64,000 nucleotides of DNA from Gottfriedia endophytica (GCF_017814275.1 NZ_JAGIYQ010000016.1:1-64000), one strand, 5' to 3'. Positions 18,531 to 28,037 are shown, numbered from the stretch's first letter. Notes: a model not told the origin generated them from the letters alone. Numbers and translations: made by a program.

Positions 18531-18699
18531 TAATGCAGTAATTTATGGTAAAACTTGGTCAAACTTAAAGTAGATTTCTCAACATATATTCTTTTTATGT
18601 CGAACTATACTTAATACATATGTAAGACTGTAAAATTCAATAATCGCTAGAAAAGTTTATCAACCAAATCGATAAATTAACATTTTAGGAGATGACAAA

Positions 18700-19521
18700 A
18701 TGAAAAAAATTCTTGTATCAGCTGTACTTGCTACATCTGTTTTAACTATGGCGGCATGTGGTAACACTGGCATCAATAGTGGTGATGTAGTAGCAAAATC
18801 GAATGCTGGAGACATTAAAGCCGGAGACTTTTATAATAAAATGAAGCAAACTACTGGTTTGCCTGTCTTAAAACAAATGGTAATAGAAGACTATTTAAAT
18901 AAACATTATAAAGTTTCAGATACTGAGGTAAATAATAAATTTGATCAGTACAAATCTCAATATGGTAATCAATTTAGCACATTCCTTAAACAATATGGTT
19001 TTGCAAATGAAGCTGCATTCAAAGATCGTGTGAAATTAGATTTATTAACTCAAAAAGCAGCTTCAGACTTTGTAACAGACCAACAATTGAAAGCATATAA
19101 ACCTGAAATTAGAGCAAGTCATATACTTGTAAAAGACGAAAAAACTGCAAATGATATCGAAACAAAACTTAAAAACGGTGCAAAATTCGAAGACTTAGCT
19201 AAGCAATATTCAACTGATCCTGGATCTAAAGATAAAGGTGGCGACCTTGGTTACTTTGGACAAGGTGTAATGGATCCTGTTTTTGAAAAAGCTGCTTATT
19301 CATTAAAAGTAGGCGAAATCAGCAAACCTGTAAAAACTCAGTTTGGTTACCATATCATTAAATTAGTTGATAAAAAACCAGTAAATGAAAAAGATGCTCG
19401 TCAAAAAATCGCTCAAGCAAGTCTTTCTACACCAGATGGTTTTACTAAATTATCTGATGAAATTCTAAAAAAAGCTAATTTCCAAATTGAAGATAAAGAT
19501 TTAAAAGCACAAGCTAAATAA
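18700..19521 (+). CDS. prsA: PrsA foldase lipoprotein (peptidyl-prolyl isomerase)
   Basis: Membrane-anchored chaperone that folds secreted proteins at the outer face of the membrane. The lipoprotein signal peptide ends in LTMAAC with lipidated C20. An N-terminal helical region (about 30-125) precedes the parvulin domain (about 132-225). That domain contains RASHILV, DPGSKDKGGDLGYFG and GYHIIKL, and the C-terminal helices complete the fold. At 273 residues it is slightly shorter than B. subtilis PrsA. TAGGAGATGAC precedes ATG 18700. A terminator follows. Location near scoC and yhaI-yhaL-yhaM agrees with B. subtilis. Confidence 0.95.
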   Translation: MKKILVSAVLATSVLTMAACGNTGINSGDVVAKSNAGDIKAGDFYNKMKQTTGLPVLKQMVIEDYLNKHYKVSDTEVNNKFDQYKSQYGNQFSTFLKQYGFANEAAFKDRVKLDLLTQKAASDFVTDQQLKAYKPEIRASHILVKDEKTANDIETKLKNGAKFEDLAKQYSTDPGSKDKGGDLGYFGQGVMDPVFEKAAYSLKVGEISKPVKTQFGYHIIKLVDKKPVNEKDARQKIAQASLSTPDGFTKLSDEILKKANFQIEDKDLKAQAK

Positions 19522-19535
19522 TATGTTTTATTCGG

Positions 19536-19570
19536 ACAGGCCCTCTTTTTTAAAGAAGGCCTGTTTTTTA
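19536..19570 (+). terminator. Terminator after prsA
   Basis: ACAGGCC stem (19536-19542) with GGCCTGT (19558-19564), followed by TTTTTT. Confidence 0.85.
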
Positions 19571-19682
19571 TGTAAGAACTGTTGAATTTCTCTCCAGTCA
19601 ATTTCTTTTTCATTCTTTAATAAAACCCTTTTAAAAACAGCAATCTTTTGAAAATACTTTGCAATTTCGAATACAAAAAAAA

Positions 19683-19709
19683 AACTAACTGAATATTAAT
19701 CAGTTAGTT
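19683..19709 (-). terminator. Terminator after the yhaL-like gene
   Basis: AACTAACTG/CAGTTAGTT stem followed on the minus strand by a run of T. The yhaL-like stop codon lies inside the stem. Confidence 0.75.
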
Positions 19710-19928
19710 AGGTGAAACTTCTGAATTTAGTTGAAGCTGTTCACGTCGGTCTCTTTCTTCTTTAATACGCTGCAAATAAATTTCGCCTTCTTTTTCAATG
19801 AATTCTTGATCAATTTCTTTTTCTTGTCTCGATGTATAGACAACCATAAATCCACTAATAAAGATTCCTATAACAACAGCATACATCCATATTGGTAATG
19901 AGAACATTTCACTCAGGTCTCCTTTCAT
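19704..19928 (-). CDS. yhaL: YhaL-like small sporulation membrane protein
   Basis: 74 residues with one N-terminal membrane helix (about 9-30, SLPIWMYAVVIGIFISGFMV) and a charged cytoplasmic tail of Glu/Arg/Lys (QEFIEKEGEIYLQRIKEERD). B. subtilis YhaL has the same layout and the same place between prsA and yhaM, and its gene is sporulation-associated. AGGAGA lies upstream of ATG 19928. No enzymatic function is expected. Confidence 0.8.
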   Translation of the reverse strand: MKGDLSEMFSLPIWMYAVVIGIFISGFMVVYTSRQEKEIDQEFIEKEGEIYLQRIKEERDRREQLQLNSEVSPN

Positions 19929-19983
19929 TAGACAAGCTATCTATAAAAATTGTATGGCGTATCTAATGAAAGTATGAATAAAA

Positions 19984-20925
19984 TTATAATTTTGGTTTAT
20001 AAAAACTACGATTTTCTAATGCAAAAACTCGCTCAGTAAATTCACCTGGTTCAACTCTCTCTAGAGCTCGGTCAAGCATATTCATTTTCGCATCAATGTT
20101 ATCGATATAATGAAGAATCTCAGCTTCCTTAATTAAAGGTAACTTTGGACTACCATATTCATATTTTCCATGGTGGCTTAGTACAAGGTGTTGCAAGACT
20201 GTTACTTCCTCTTCGCCCTCTATTCCAAGCTCAATTGCAGCATTACCTATTTCAATTGCAATTAAAGAAATATGGCCCAAAAGATTCCCTTCAACAGTAT
20301 ACTTTGTTGAAACTGGCCCAGAAAGCTCAGTTACTTTCCCAAGATCATGTAAAATGATTCCTGCATACAAAACATCTTTATTGATACTTGGATATAAATT
20401 CGCAATTGATTCTCCTAAACGTAACATACAATGAACATGATATGCTAATCCAGACACAAATTCATGGTGATTTTTTGTTGCTGCTGGATATTCTAAATAC
20501 TCTTTTTGATGTTTACTCACTAAAAAGTCAGTTAGTTTTCTTATTTTCTCGTTTTTCATATTGTTTATGTATTTTGTTATGCTTTCGAACAACTCTTCTT
20601 TTGACAAAGGTGCTCTTGCAAAAAAATCATCAAAATTAACTTCATCATTTTCAGTTACAATTCGAATTTGTTTCAACTTTAATTGTAGTCTACCTCGATA
20701 ATCATGTAGCTCCCCTTCAACTTTTACAACTGCACCTTCTTTATAAATCTCTTCTTGTTCAGCTGTAACATCCCAAATTTTCGCGTCAATTTCACCACTT
20801 TGATCTTGTAATGTAATTGTCAAAAAGGATTTTTGATTACTAGCTACTCCTTTTGTAACTGACTTAACATAAAAAAATGTTATAAACTTTTCACCAACTT
20901 CATATTCATACACTTTTTTACTCAT
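19984..20925 (-). CDS. yhaM: 3'-5' exoribonuclease YhaM (OB-fold plus HD domain)
   Basis: Metal-dependent exonuclease that trims single-stranded RNA and DNA 3-prime ends. The 313-aa form starts at ATG 20925, seven bases after GGAGG; upstream codons would add a non-conserved leader. An OB-fold nucleic-acid-binding domain (about 10-90, including [19 protein letters not shown]) is followed by an HD phosphohydrolase domain. HD ligands are visible in [14 protein letters not shown] and [12 protein letters not shown], with [12 protein letters not shown] further on. Length equals B. subtilis YhaM. Confidence 0.94.
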   Translation of the reverse strand: MSKKVYEYEVGEKFITFFYVKSVTKGVASNQKSFLTITLQDQSGEIDAKIWDVTAEQEEIYKEGAVVKVEGELHDYRGRLQLKLKQIRIVTENDEVNFDDFFARAPLSKEELFESITKYINNMKNEKIRKLTDFLVSKHQKEYLEYPAATKNHHEFVSGLAYHVHCMLRLGESIANLYPSINKDVLYAGIILHDLGKVTELSGPVSTKYTVEGNLLGHISLIAIEIGNAAIELGIEGEEEVTVLQHLVLSHHGKYEYGSPKLPLIKEAEILHYIDNIDAKMNMLDRALERVEPGEFTERVFALENRSFYKPKL

Positions 20926-21128
20926 ATAAAAACCTCCATCTAAGATCAAGACAAATTATCATAATATACTTCCATATTATAATGCAAAACCAAATAATAA
21001 TCTCAAGATTAACCAAGAATCATAATAAATATTTAGATTTAAAATTCTAATAATTCTTATTATATACTTTACACTCTTAAACTATTTATGCAAAAATAAA
21101 ATTATGAGAGTGTAATGGAGGGATAAAC

Positions 21129-21314
21129 ATGGAAAAATTTCGTATAACTGCTTTTGAAAAAGATGGAGAACTACTCATTGATGAACAGTTTGAAGCTCTA
21201 AATGATATTGAAGCAAAGAAAATTGGGGAAGATAAACTCCAGAGTGTTTCAGCATTTGATAAAACACATCGTTGCATTGATTCGAAAGGAAAATTAATAT
21301 TATTCCATCCGTAA
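21129..21314 (+). CDS. yhzD: YhzD-like small protein
   Basis: 61-residue soluble protein with a mixed alpha/beta pattern (KFRITAFEKDGELLIDEQF, then IEAKKIGEDKLQ and a final LILFHP). It matches the size of YhzD, which neighbours yhaM in B. subtilis; function unknown. GGAGGG lies about six bases before ATG 21129, and a GAGCT(G/A)CC hairpin terminator follows at 21321-21344. Confidence 0.72.
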   Translation: MEKFRITAFEKDGELLIDEQFEALNDIEAKKIGEDKLQSVSAFDKTHRCIDSKGKLILFHP

Positions 21315-21354
21315 AAAATGAGCTACCTTTTATAGGCAGCTCTTTTATGTTTTT

Positions 21355-21478
21355 GTCTAACTTCGGCTTCTACCTCCTCGGCCATTTCACAAAATCAAAG
21401 TGAAGGGAAAATCACCCTTCTCTTTGGTTTTGCTCCAATGTCTGTCAGAGATAAACGGGTTACTTACGCTTTTTGTTT
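21355..21478 (-). repeat. Covarying ~120-bp repeat (copy 3, reverse)
   Basis: On the minus strand: AAAGCGTAAG, then ACATTGGAGCA, the hairpin AGAAGGGTGATTTTCCCTTCA flanked by partly complementary arms (ACCAAAG/CTTTGATTT), GTGAAATGGCCGAGGAGGTAG and finally GTTAGACA. Same block order as the two copies at 47441-47686. It directly abuts the stop of the enoyl-CoA hydratase. Confidence 0.85.
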
Positions 21479-22270
21479 TTACTTCCCAGTGAATTTTGGA
21501 ATTCGCTTTTCTAAGAATGCTTGGACGCCTTCTTTATGGTCTAGAGATTTGCGCATTTCTGCTTGTCCTATTTTTTCTTGTTCAAGTACTGTTTTTAATT
21601 TTTCAATATTGACTGCATTGAAAACTTTCTTTGTTTGAATCATGGCTTTTACAGGTTTATTTAGAATTGCATGTACTCTTTCATTTATTGTTGATTGAAA
21701 ATCACCTGTTAAAACATCATCAACTAACCCTAAATCTTTCGCTTCCTCAGCAGTTAGCTTTTTCCCTTCCCATATTAATTGCTTTGCCTTTACTTCCCCT
21801 ATGCGTTTTTCAAGGAAGAAGTGGCCACCACCGTCAGGGATTAAACTGATTCCAATAAAGTTCATTGCCAACACAGCTGAATCATGTGCCCAAACATAAT
21901 CACTTGCTAATGCTAAACTGAATCCAATTCCAGCAGCTGGACCATGAATTGCACTTATCACTATTTTGGGCAGAGTATATAATTTTAAGACTAACTCAGA
22001 TATGCTATCCATGACTGGTCCAAACATACTTTCATCTGTGTTACTTAACATCGATTTAATATCTCCGCCAGCAGAAAAACCTTTTCCATTTCCACATAAT
22101 ACTACAACATCAATTTCTGATGATGCTGCAATGTCATCAAGTTTTACACTAAATTCTTTAAATGTTTCTTCGTTCATTGCATTTAGTACTTCAGGACGAT
22201 TAAATACAACTGTTGCTACTCGTCCATCTTTTTTTAAGATTACATGCTCTGTAGAATTTACAACCGACAT
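21479..22270 (-). CDS. Enoyl-CoA hydratase/isomerase family protein (YhaR-like)
   Basis: Crotonase-fold enzyme of 263 residues. Oxyanion-hole segments are FSAGGDIKSM (about 67-76) and HGPAAGIGFSLALASDY (about 110-126). The catalytic-loop segment is ISLIPDGGGHFFLEKRIG, where the usual second Glu is Asp (PDGG), as in several degradation-type crotonases. Substrate is therefore not assignable; fatty-acid or branched/aromatic acyl-CoA turnover is likely. Neighbouring hemZ matches the B. subtilis yhaR-hemZ arrangement. The C-terminus ends exactly where a dispersed repeat begins. Confidence 0.88.
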   Translation of the reverse strand: MSVVNSTEHVILKKDGRVATVVFNRPEVLNAMNEETFKEFSVKLDDIAASSEIDVVVLCGNGKGFSAGGDIKSMLSNTDESMFGPVMDSISELVLKLYTLPKIVISAIHGPAAGIGFSLALASDYVWAHDSAVLAMNFIGISLIPDGGGHFFLEKRIGEVKAKQLIWEGKKLTAEEAKDLGLVDDVLTGDFQSTINERVHAILNKPVKAMIQTKKVFNAVNIEKLKTVLEQEKIGQAEMRKSLDHKEGVQAFLEKRIPKFTGK

Positions 22271-22350
22271 TACATTACCCCCTTAATTTTTTATTTCACA
22301 ATTAATACATTAAGCAATTTATATAAAAATTCCTTCTTAGACAGAAAAAA

Positions 22351-22372
22351 ACGACTAGCGTTAACTAGTCGT
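22351..22372 (-). terminator. Terminator overlapping the end of hemZ
   Basis: ACGACTAG/CTAGTCGT stem, followed on the minus strand by seven T. The last codons of hemZ and its stop (22361-22363) form part of the stem. Confidence 0.85.
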
Positions 22373-23845
22373 CATTGGAAAAAGCGTATCTAAAATCTTA
22401 ATTTTTTCATGTGTATAATGCTCATAACCATCGTTATATGACTTAGGGTCCTTTGCATTAGCAAATCGAGTAATTTGCCCTGTTTGAGGATGTACAAATT
22501 TACTTGAAGCTCCACATCCAAGCCCTAGTATTGTTTGTTCCTCTTCCATGATTAAAATATTATAAAGACTATCTTGGCCATCTAAAGCATAACCAATGTT
22601 TTCTAGGTTACCCAAAATATTTTTTTGGCGGTATAAATAATATGGATGGTATTTATGACTAGAAGTCCATTCAGTCGCTTCATTCATCATTTGTTCGACT
22701 TCTTTTCGGTCGGCAACTTTGTATTTCTGTTTATTTTGTGTCATTTCAGAAGCTCGCTTAAATGAAAGAGTATGAACAGTTAATGATTCAGGCATTAGTT
22801 TTTCTGTTTCATTTAAGGTATGTTGAAATTCATTCAACCCTTCACCTGGTAATCCGATAATTAAATCCATATTTATGTTATTCATACCCATTTCTCGTGC
22901 TAAATGAAATTTTGTAATTGTTTCTTCTACTGTATGATGACGTCCTATTGCCTTCAATGTTTGTTGGTGGTAGGACTGCGGATTTATGCTAATTCGATCG
23001 ATGTTCCATTTCTCTAATACCTCTAGTTTTTCTGGCGTAATTGTATCTGGTCTACCTGCTTCAACTGTAATTTCCCTTACATTTTTCATATTTGGGAAGC
23101 TACTATACATTTTTTCATATAACAGATCCATCTCTTCAGCCGTAATACTAGTTGGTGTGCCTCCACCATAATAGATGGTAGTAATATTAATGCCTCTTTC
23201 TTTTAAAAATGCTCCAACATATTCAATTTCATAATGAAGGCCATATAAAAATGAATCAACTGAGCCTTGTCTTCCATTAATTGCATATGCTGGGAAAGTA
23301 CAATAAGCACATTTAGTAGGACAATAAGGTATACCAATATAGATGCTTACTTCATTTTGTAGATTGTATAAATCAGGAATAACCTGCAATTGACGATCAA
23401 TGATATTTTGCATTAATGCAATTTTTTCTTCATGAATTAAATAGTCTTCTTGTAATTCTTTAAAAGCCGCTTCCCTCGACATACCACTTTTTAACTTTTT
23501 ATGAAGAAGCTTAGTTGGACGAATACCCGTTAGAATCCCCCATTTTTGTTGAATCCCAGTATACTCTTGTAATAATTTTAAGAAAACATAGCTAACTGCT
23601 TTTTTTATTGCTTTAAAATGTAATTTGGGATCCTCATTTTTGTCATAGTGGGTTGAAAATTCATCTCCACCAACTAATGAACCTATAACTAAACATTTTG
23701 TCTCGTCAATGTTCATGTTAATCGTAATATTTGCATTTTGATCTTCGAAAAGATTCACTTTACATTCTTCAAAAAACAACTGGGATAATAAATCTAATGG
23801 CCTTTGAAAGCGTTCGTCACTTAGCCCTAGTACGTTTATATTCAT
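22361..23845 (-). CDS. hemZ: Radical-SAM coproporphyrinogen III oxidase-like protein HemZ
   Basis: 494 residues. The radical-SAM cluster motif is C175-x3-C179-x2-C182 (IPYCPTKCAYCTFPAY), followed by YYGGGTPTS (SAM binding) and VEAGRPDTI. The N-terminal ~165 residues form the HemZ-specific extension that distinguishes it from HemN and HemW. Annotated as oxygen-independent coproporphyrinogen dehydrogenase; the in vivo role in the coproporphyrin pathway is less certain than for HemN. GTGATGAAATG-type leader before ATG 23845 has only a moderate ribosome-binding site. It probably shares regulation with anaerobic or low-oxygen haem synthesis (inference). Confidence 0.92.
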   Translation of the reverse strand: MNINVLGLSDERFQRPLDLLSQLFFEECKVNLFEDQNANITINMNIDETKCLVIGSLVGGDEFSTHYDKNEDPKLHFKAIKKAVSYVFLKLLQEYTGIQQKWGILTGIRPTKLLHKKLKSGMSREAAFKELQEDYLIHEEKIALMQNIIDRQLQVIPDLYNLQNEVSIYIGIPYCPTKCAYCTFPAYAINGRQGSVDSFLYGLHYEIEYVGAFLKERGINITTIYYGGGTPTSITAEEMDLLYEKMYSSFPNMKNVREITVEAGRPDTITPEKLEVLEKWNIDRISINPQSYHQQTLKAIGRHHTVEETITKFHLAREMGMNNINMDLIIGLPGEGLNEFQHTLNETEKLMPESLTVHTLSFKRASEMTQNKQKYKVADRKEVEQMMNEATEWTSSHKYHPYYLYRQKNILGNLENIGYALDGQDSLYNILIMEEEQTILGLGCGASSKFVHPQTGQITRFANAKDPKSYNDGYEHYTHEKIKILDTLFPMTTS

Positions 23846-24099
23846 TTCATCACCTATATAAAATAAAATAAGTTATTTCATTCACTTTTGCTCAGCTTAT
23901 GAAACAACTCTATTATTTATCCTTCCTACACTTTCTATAAGTATAGAAAAATGTCTAATAATGGTCAATGTAGACGAATTGAAATGTTTATTAAATGTTG
24001 AAATAAATATGGACATTTCTTTTAAACCCAATTCCCATCAATTTTAGGAATTGAAGTGGCAAAGGAACCATATAAAATATGGAGGAGGTGAGTCATAAA

Positions 24100-25209
24100 A
24101 TGCAGAAAATGAACAATTATTATCGTGAGAATGTGAGTATGGTTTACATTATGACCAATAATAATGTAATGAATCAAATCATTGCCTTTAATAGGGACAT
24201 GAATGGACTGCTCACCTTTAGGGGGGCCTATCAAACTAATGGCAGAGGTACAGGTACAAGGGAAGTATCAACTGCAACTACAAACGATGGCATTGATCCT
24301 CTAGCGTCACAAGGTTCTCTAACTTTGTCCCGTGATGGCCGTTTTCTATTTGCAGTTAACGCAGGCAGTAATAGTATTAGTAGTTTTATCATAACCGATA
24401 ATGGAGCACCTTCTCTCGTGGATGTGAAACCATCAGGAGGTGCTCAGCCCAATAGCATAAATGTATTTGGTAATCTTCTCTATGTTTCCAATGTAGGTAA
24501 TGCAGCTAACAATTTTGCATCCAATATCACTGGTTTTCGCATAGATGATAACGGACGCCTTACTCCTATTCCCGGATCAACCCACTCTCTCAGTACTTAC
24601 AATGCTCAACCAGCGCAGGTTCTTTTCACTCCAGATGGCAGTAAAATTCTTGTCTCTGAGCTTACATCAAACCATCTCAGTATATTCCATGTAAATAAAA
24701 ATGGTACGATTACAGGACCGATCGTTAATGATTCATATGGTCAAGGACCATTGGGCGCCTATTTTCTATCGTCTGGAATCCTCTTAGTTACAGAAGCAGT
24801 ATCAAATGCGCTATCGTCTTATTCATTGACTAACGATGGTATCCTTCATGTGATCAGCGGCTCTGTACCAAACGGATTTAAGACCGCATGTTGGGTTGTA
24901 ACAACGAGGGATGAACGTTTTGCATTTACTACCAACACCTTAAGCGGCACCATTTCCACATACAGAATCGATCCCAATGGAGTACTATCGGTTGTCGGGC
25001 ATATTACCAGTACACCAGTAGATACAGCTCCAGGTCTACCAATAGATGTAGGAGTGAGTAAAGATGGCCGCCATTTTTATACAATGAACGGAAATCAGGG
25101 TACAGTCTCAGTATTTACTATCCAAGATGATGGTAGTCTTGTTAGATTGCAGGTTGCTGCTTGGACTAATTTTCCTTATTTAGGATCACAAGGCTTAGCT
25201 GTTCTTTGA
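24100..25209 (+). CDS. Beta-propeller lactonase-family protein
   Basis: 369 residues in repeated blades of the 6-phosphogluconolactonase/YVTN type. LTLSRDGRFLFAVNAGSNSI, PNSINVFGNLLYVSNVGN, QVLFTPDGSKILVSEL and VGVSKDGRHFYTMNG are successive blade motifs. No signal peptide is visible. I start at ATG 24100, eight bases after GGAGGAGGTGA; an ATG at 24079 overlaps that ribosome-binding site. Composition is clearly less AT-rich than the neighbours, and the gene stands alone between a hemZ end and a spore-type operon, which suggests later acquisition. Enzymatic activity is not proven for this branch. Confidence 0.82.
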   Translation: MQKMNNYYRENVSMVYIMTNNNVMNQIIAFNRDMNGLLTFRGAYQTNGRGTGTREVSTATTNDGIDPLASQGSLTLSRDGRFLFAVNAGSNSISSFIITDNGAPSLVDVKPSGGAQPNSINVFGNLLYVSNVGNAANNFASNITGFRIDDNGRLTPIPGSTHSLSTYNAQPAQVLFTPDGSKILVSELTSNHLSIFHVNKNGTITGPIVNDSYGQGPLGAYFLSSGILLVTEAVSNALSSYSLTNDGILHVISGSVPNGFKTACWVVTTRDERFAFTTNTLSGTISTYRIDPNGVLSVVGHITSTPVDTAPGLPIDVGVSKDGRHFYTMNGNQGTVSVFTIQDDGSLVRLQVAAWTNFPYLGSQGLAVL

Positions 25210-25293
25210 TTCTATTGGTCCATAACTATTGATGGAGTAGAAAGTTTTTAGTCATCTTCAAAATTGTAATAAATGAGGTCATATATAGTACAA

Positions 25294-25345
25294 AAAGGAT
25301 AGATAAAACAGGTCTGCTCCCCTGTTTATCTATCCTTTCCTTTTA
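25294..25345 (+). terminator. Terminator after the lactonase-like gene
   Basis: Long stem AAAGGATAGATAAA-CAGG / CCTG-TTTATCTATCCTTT with a short loop, followed by CCTTTT. Confidence 0.85.
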
Positions 25346-25422
25346 GTCAATTATATGTGTAACATTGTTAAAAACACGATAATCTTATTAGATTAAAATA
25401 TACCATTGAGCCTATCCTTACC

Positions 25423-25641
25423 CTATCCTAAGTTAATGTCTGCTACTTCACGACCAACTAGACGGGCACCCTGTTTCGCTACAATTGGACCACCTGCTGT
25501 TAAGAAAATATTGTTTGAAACAATCTTATCCATAACTTGATTAACTAATACTGGGTTCACCGGTGTCTTCGGATTATCTACTGTAATCGTTACGACCTTT
25601 TCCTTCGTATTTAAGAATTTCAACTCTAAAGTTTGTGTCAT
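25423..25641 (-). CDS. DUF2922 protein
   Basis: 72 residues: TLELKFLNTKEKVVTITVDN, then PVNPVLVNQVMDKIVSNNIF and GGPIVAKQGARLVGREVADI. This is the DUF2922 pattern, nearly always encoded beside a DUF1659 protein as here (26-base gap). Function unknown. GGGGAGGAT precedes ATG 25641. Confidence 0.85.
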   Translation of the reverse strand: MTQTLELKFLNTKEKVVTITVDNPKTPVNPVLVNQVMDKIVSNNIFLTAGGPIVAKQGARLVGREVADINLG

Positions 25642-25667
25642 ATAGCTTATCCTCCCCTATAAATTAT

Positions 25668-25889
25668 TTAAGCTAATTGACCGCTTGTTGCAATATTAAT
25701 TGAATCAAGCGGCATTACTTGTAGTGATGCTAACCCCGTTGCAACTTCTAACAACTTGTCCGGACTAGTGTCCACCTTTATGTTTTTGTAAGACTTTACC
25801 TTACAAATGTCTTTCCCATCTTGATTTTTGCCTGCAATCAATTTTAATTGCAGTGTTAACTGTTGAGCGGCAATTTGTGCCATATTCAA
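25668..25889 (-). CDS. DUF1659 protein
   Basis: 73 residues: an N-terminal beta strand pair (QQLTLQLKLIAGKNQDGKDI) and a helix (PDKLLEVATGLASLQVMPLD), ending in VATSGQLA-like INIATSGQLA. The DUF1659/DUF2922 pair is common in Bacillaceae; no biochemical role is known. AAAGGGGGAG precedes ATG 25889. It is the first gene of this two-gene unit. Confidence 0.85.
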   Translation of the reverse strand: MNMAQIAAQQLTLQLKLIAGKNQDGKDICKVKSYKNIKVDTSPDKLLEVATGLASLQVMPLDSINIATSGQLA

Positions 25890-25947
25890 CTCCCCCTTTC
25901 GTTGTATATATACGATGAATCAGTAAAAATTCGTTAATAAAGTAAAA

Positions 25948-25975
25948 AACTGACAAAAATGATTGTCAGTTTACA
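25948..25975 (-). terminator. Terminator after the Cof-type phosphatase
   Basis: AACTGACAA/TTGTCAGTT stem followed on the minus strand by a T-rich run (TTTTTTAC). Confidence 0.75.
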
Positions 25976-26027
25976 TTTTCAATATGTCACAAATGTAGTA
26001 AGAAGTATTCATTACTATGATTATTTT

Positions 26028-26897
26028 CTATTTTTCCAAATTCAAATGATGTCTTAAAAATGGGAGTGGAAATTGTTTACGGAAATGCTCAACTACCATG
26101 TAAGCCACTCCGTTTTGATTGTTGGATCGAGTAATCCAATCTGCAGCTTTTTTTATTTCAATTGGCGCATTCCCCATCGCAACTCCAAGTCCAACACGCT
26201 CTATTAAAGGAAGGTCACTAAAACTATCTCCAATGACCACCATCTCATCGAAGTTTATATCTAGTTCATCTCCTAACCTTTTTAATCCATTGAATTTTGA
26301 TACCCCTTTGCTCACAATTTCAATCCGCTTCTCCTCATGACATAAGCATTCTACCGTTTTAAATCTTTCTTCAATGTAGATTCGAACTTTATTTTTTTCG
26401 ACTTCATCCGAAAAAAAGCACTCTATTTTCAATGGTGAGATTGAATTTTCTAGAACACTATGTGAAAGTGACTCAACAAATTGAATAGGATAAAAAACAG
26501 GATCAGCGTTTGATAATACCGCTTTTGCTACTAAATTTGATTGCATTTTTTTACGGTTTCCGATTGAAAAATGTTCATGAGAAATTCTTAAATTACAATC
26601 ATACCTCTCTATTTTTTTTATGATCTCATACGCTATCTCTTCCTCAATTCGATTTTCAAAAATAGGGGTATCTATCGTTGAAGAAATAAAAGCTCCTGAA
26701 TGTGAAATAAGCAAGGAAGGTATCTTTAGTACTTTTGCAATTTTTTTTGCAGATTGAAAGTTCCGACTAGTGAATAGTGTGACATATATTCCTTTTTCTT
26801 GTACATATTCAATTGCTTCTCTTGTCTCCTTAGTTAATTTCCCATTAGATTGCAACAACGTCCCATCTATATTTATAGCAAGTAATTTATAAATCAT
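26028..26897 (-). CDS. Cof-type HAD-IIB sugar/nucleotide phosphatase
   Basis: 289 residues. HAD motif I is atypical: LLAINIDGTLL (residues 6-16) has Asn where the catalytic nucleophile Asp normally stands, with the second Asp (D12) kept. Motif II is TLFTSRN, motif III Lys is in KFNGLKRLG, motif IV is VVIGDSFSDLPLI. A C2B cap lies between. The loss of the nucleophile (AINID instead of AIDID/ALDID) may make it inactive or a binder; the DNA codon reads AAT. GGAGGG lies six bases before ATG 26897. Confidence 0.88.
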   Translation of the reverse strand: MIYKLLAINIDGTLLQSNGKLTKETREAIEYVQEKGIYVTLFTSRNFQSAKKIAKVLKIPSLLISHSGAFISSTIDTPIFENRIEEEIAYEIIKKIERYDCNLRISHEHFSIGNRKKMQSNLVAKAVLSNADPVFYPIQFVESLSHSVLENSISPLKIECFFSDEVEKNKVRIYIEERFKTVECLCHEEKRIEIVSKGVSKFNGLKRLGDELDINFDEMVVIGDSFSDLPLIERVGLGVAMGNAPIEIKKAADWITRSNNQNGVAYMVVEHFRKQFPLPFLRHHLNLEK

Positions 26898-27094
26898 CCA
26901 AATCCCTCCAGCCTACAATCTTCTGTTACTAAACCTTATGACATGCCTAAAAAATTTAGAACGAAGAAATGGATAAATGTTTGTTTTACCAGGGAAAGTT
27001 CTAATAAATGAATTATATAAATTTATTTACAAGAAAATAAAATAAAGTTCTTAAATTTAATTAAACTAAAACTTATTTGTTTAAAAAAAATGCC

Positions 27095-27865
27095 TTATTC
27101 AAATACTACCATTTCTCCTACATCTATAAATCCAAAACGTTTATAGATATTTATACCATCCTCTGAAGCTTGTAAAACAACCGGTTTTTCTTTATCCTTT
27201 GTTTGATTTAGTAGGAATTGAAACATTTCACTACCATATCCTTTACCTCTGAATGCTTCTTTTGTCATCACATCATATATACCGTAACTATCTTTACTTT
27301 CTATTAATAAGCCAGTCGTTACAGGCATATTTTCATTTATGTATCCAACAAACATTTGAACTTCTGCACCTATTTGCACTTGTGAAAATTTATTAAAATA
27401 ACTTTCTAATGCATCTTTTTCTGGTGTACCTTCAAACAGGCTTATAAAAACCTCTTTATATTTCATAAGTTCTTCATTATTTTTCACCAGGTTAATCATA
27501 AGCTGCTGAGAATTCCTTTGACTTACATTAAGAATATTTTCAAGTTTCATCATCACATTAACTTCTACTTCATTTAACTTATATTCTTTTGTTATTTTTC
27601 CCCAGTCTTTATTTAAAAATTGAGAATCAATCCAAGTGCTAAATTTAAACTCTTTTAATAATAAACTATTGATCCCTTGCGTAAATTCAACTCGACTTCG
27701 GATATTTGGAGATTTTGGTAATAATATATTAAATGTGTCTGTAGAGATTTTTGTATTCGATAGAGTAAAGTCATCAAACTTTATACATTCTCCATTAACT
27801 GCTTGAGTAAATTGCTTTAATTTTTCTTCTAAATTATTTATTACTAATTGTTGATTTGTAATCAA
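27095..27865 (-). CDS. GNAT-family N-acetyltransferase
   Basis: 256 residues. The C-terminal half is a GNAT fold: IGAEVQMFVGYINENMPVTT strand region, MTKEAFRGKGYGSEMFQFLL with the acetyl-CoA loop RGKGYG, and NIYKRFGFIDVGEMVVFE at the end. The N-terminal half is a helical extension of unknown role, as in several Bacillus GNAT proteins. Start is TTG 27865 with GGAGG about ten bases upstream. Substrate unknown. Confidence 0.85.
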   Translation of the reverse strand: MITNQQLVINNLEEKLKQFTQAVNGECIKFDDFTLSNTKISTDTFNILLPKSPNIRSRVEFTQGINSLLLKEFKFSTWIDSQFLNKDWGKITKEYKLNEVEVNVMMKLENILNVSQRNSQQLMINLVKNNEELMKYKEVFISLFEGTPEKDALESYFNKFSQVQIGAEVQMFVGYINENMPVTTGLLIESKDSYGIYDVMTKEAFRGKGYGSEMFQFLLNQTKDKEKPVVLQASEDGINIYKRFGFIDVGEMVVFE

Positions 27866-28037
27866 ATTTTATCGACCTCCACTTTAATATACCGCCGTGT
27901 TTTTATTTATCTATTCAATTAATGTTCAAAAAACTATGTTTACGGAATCTATAAATTTACGCAACATTCTGAATGTAACGTCTATAGAAGTCAGTATTTT
28001 TCTTACCTCATACTCATTACTTAAAGGTGGTGAATAA

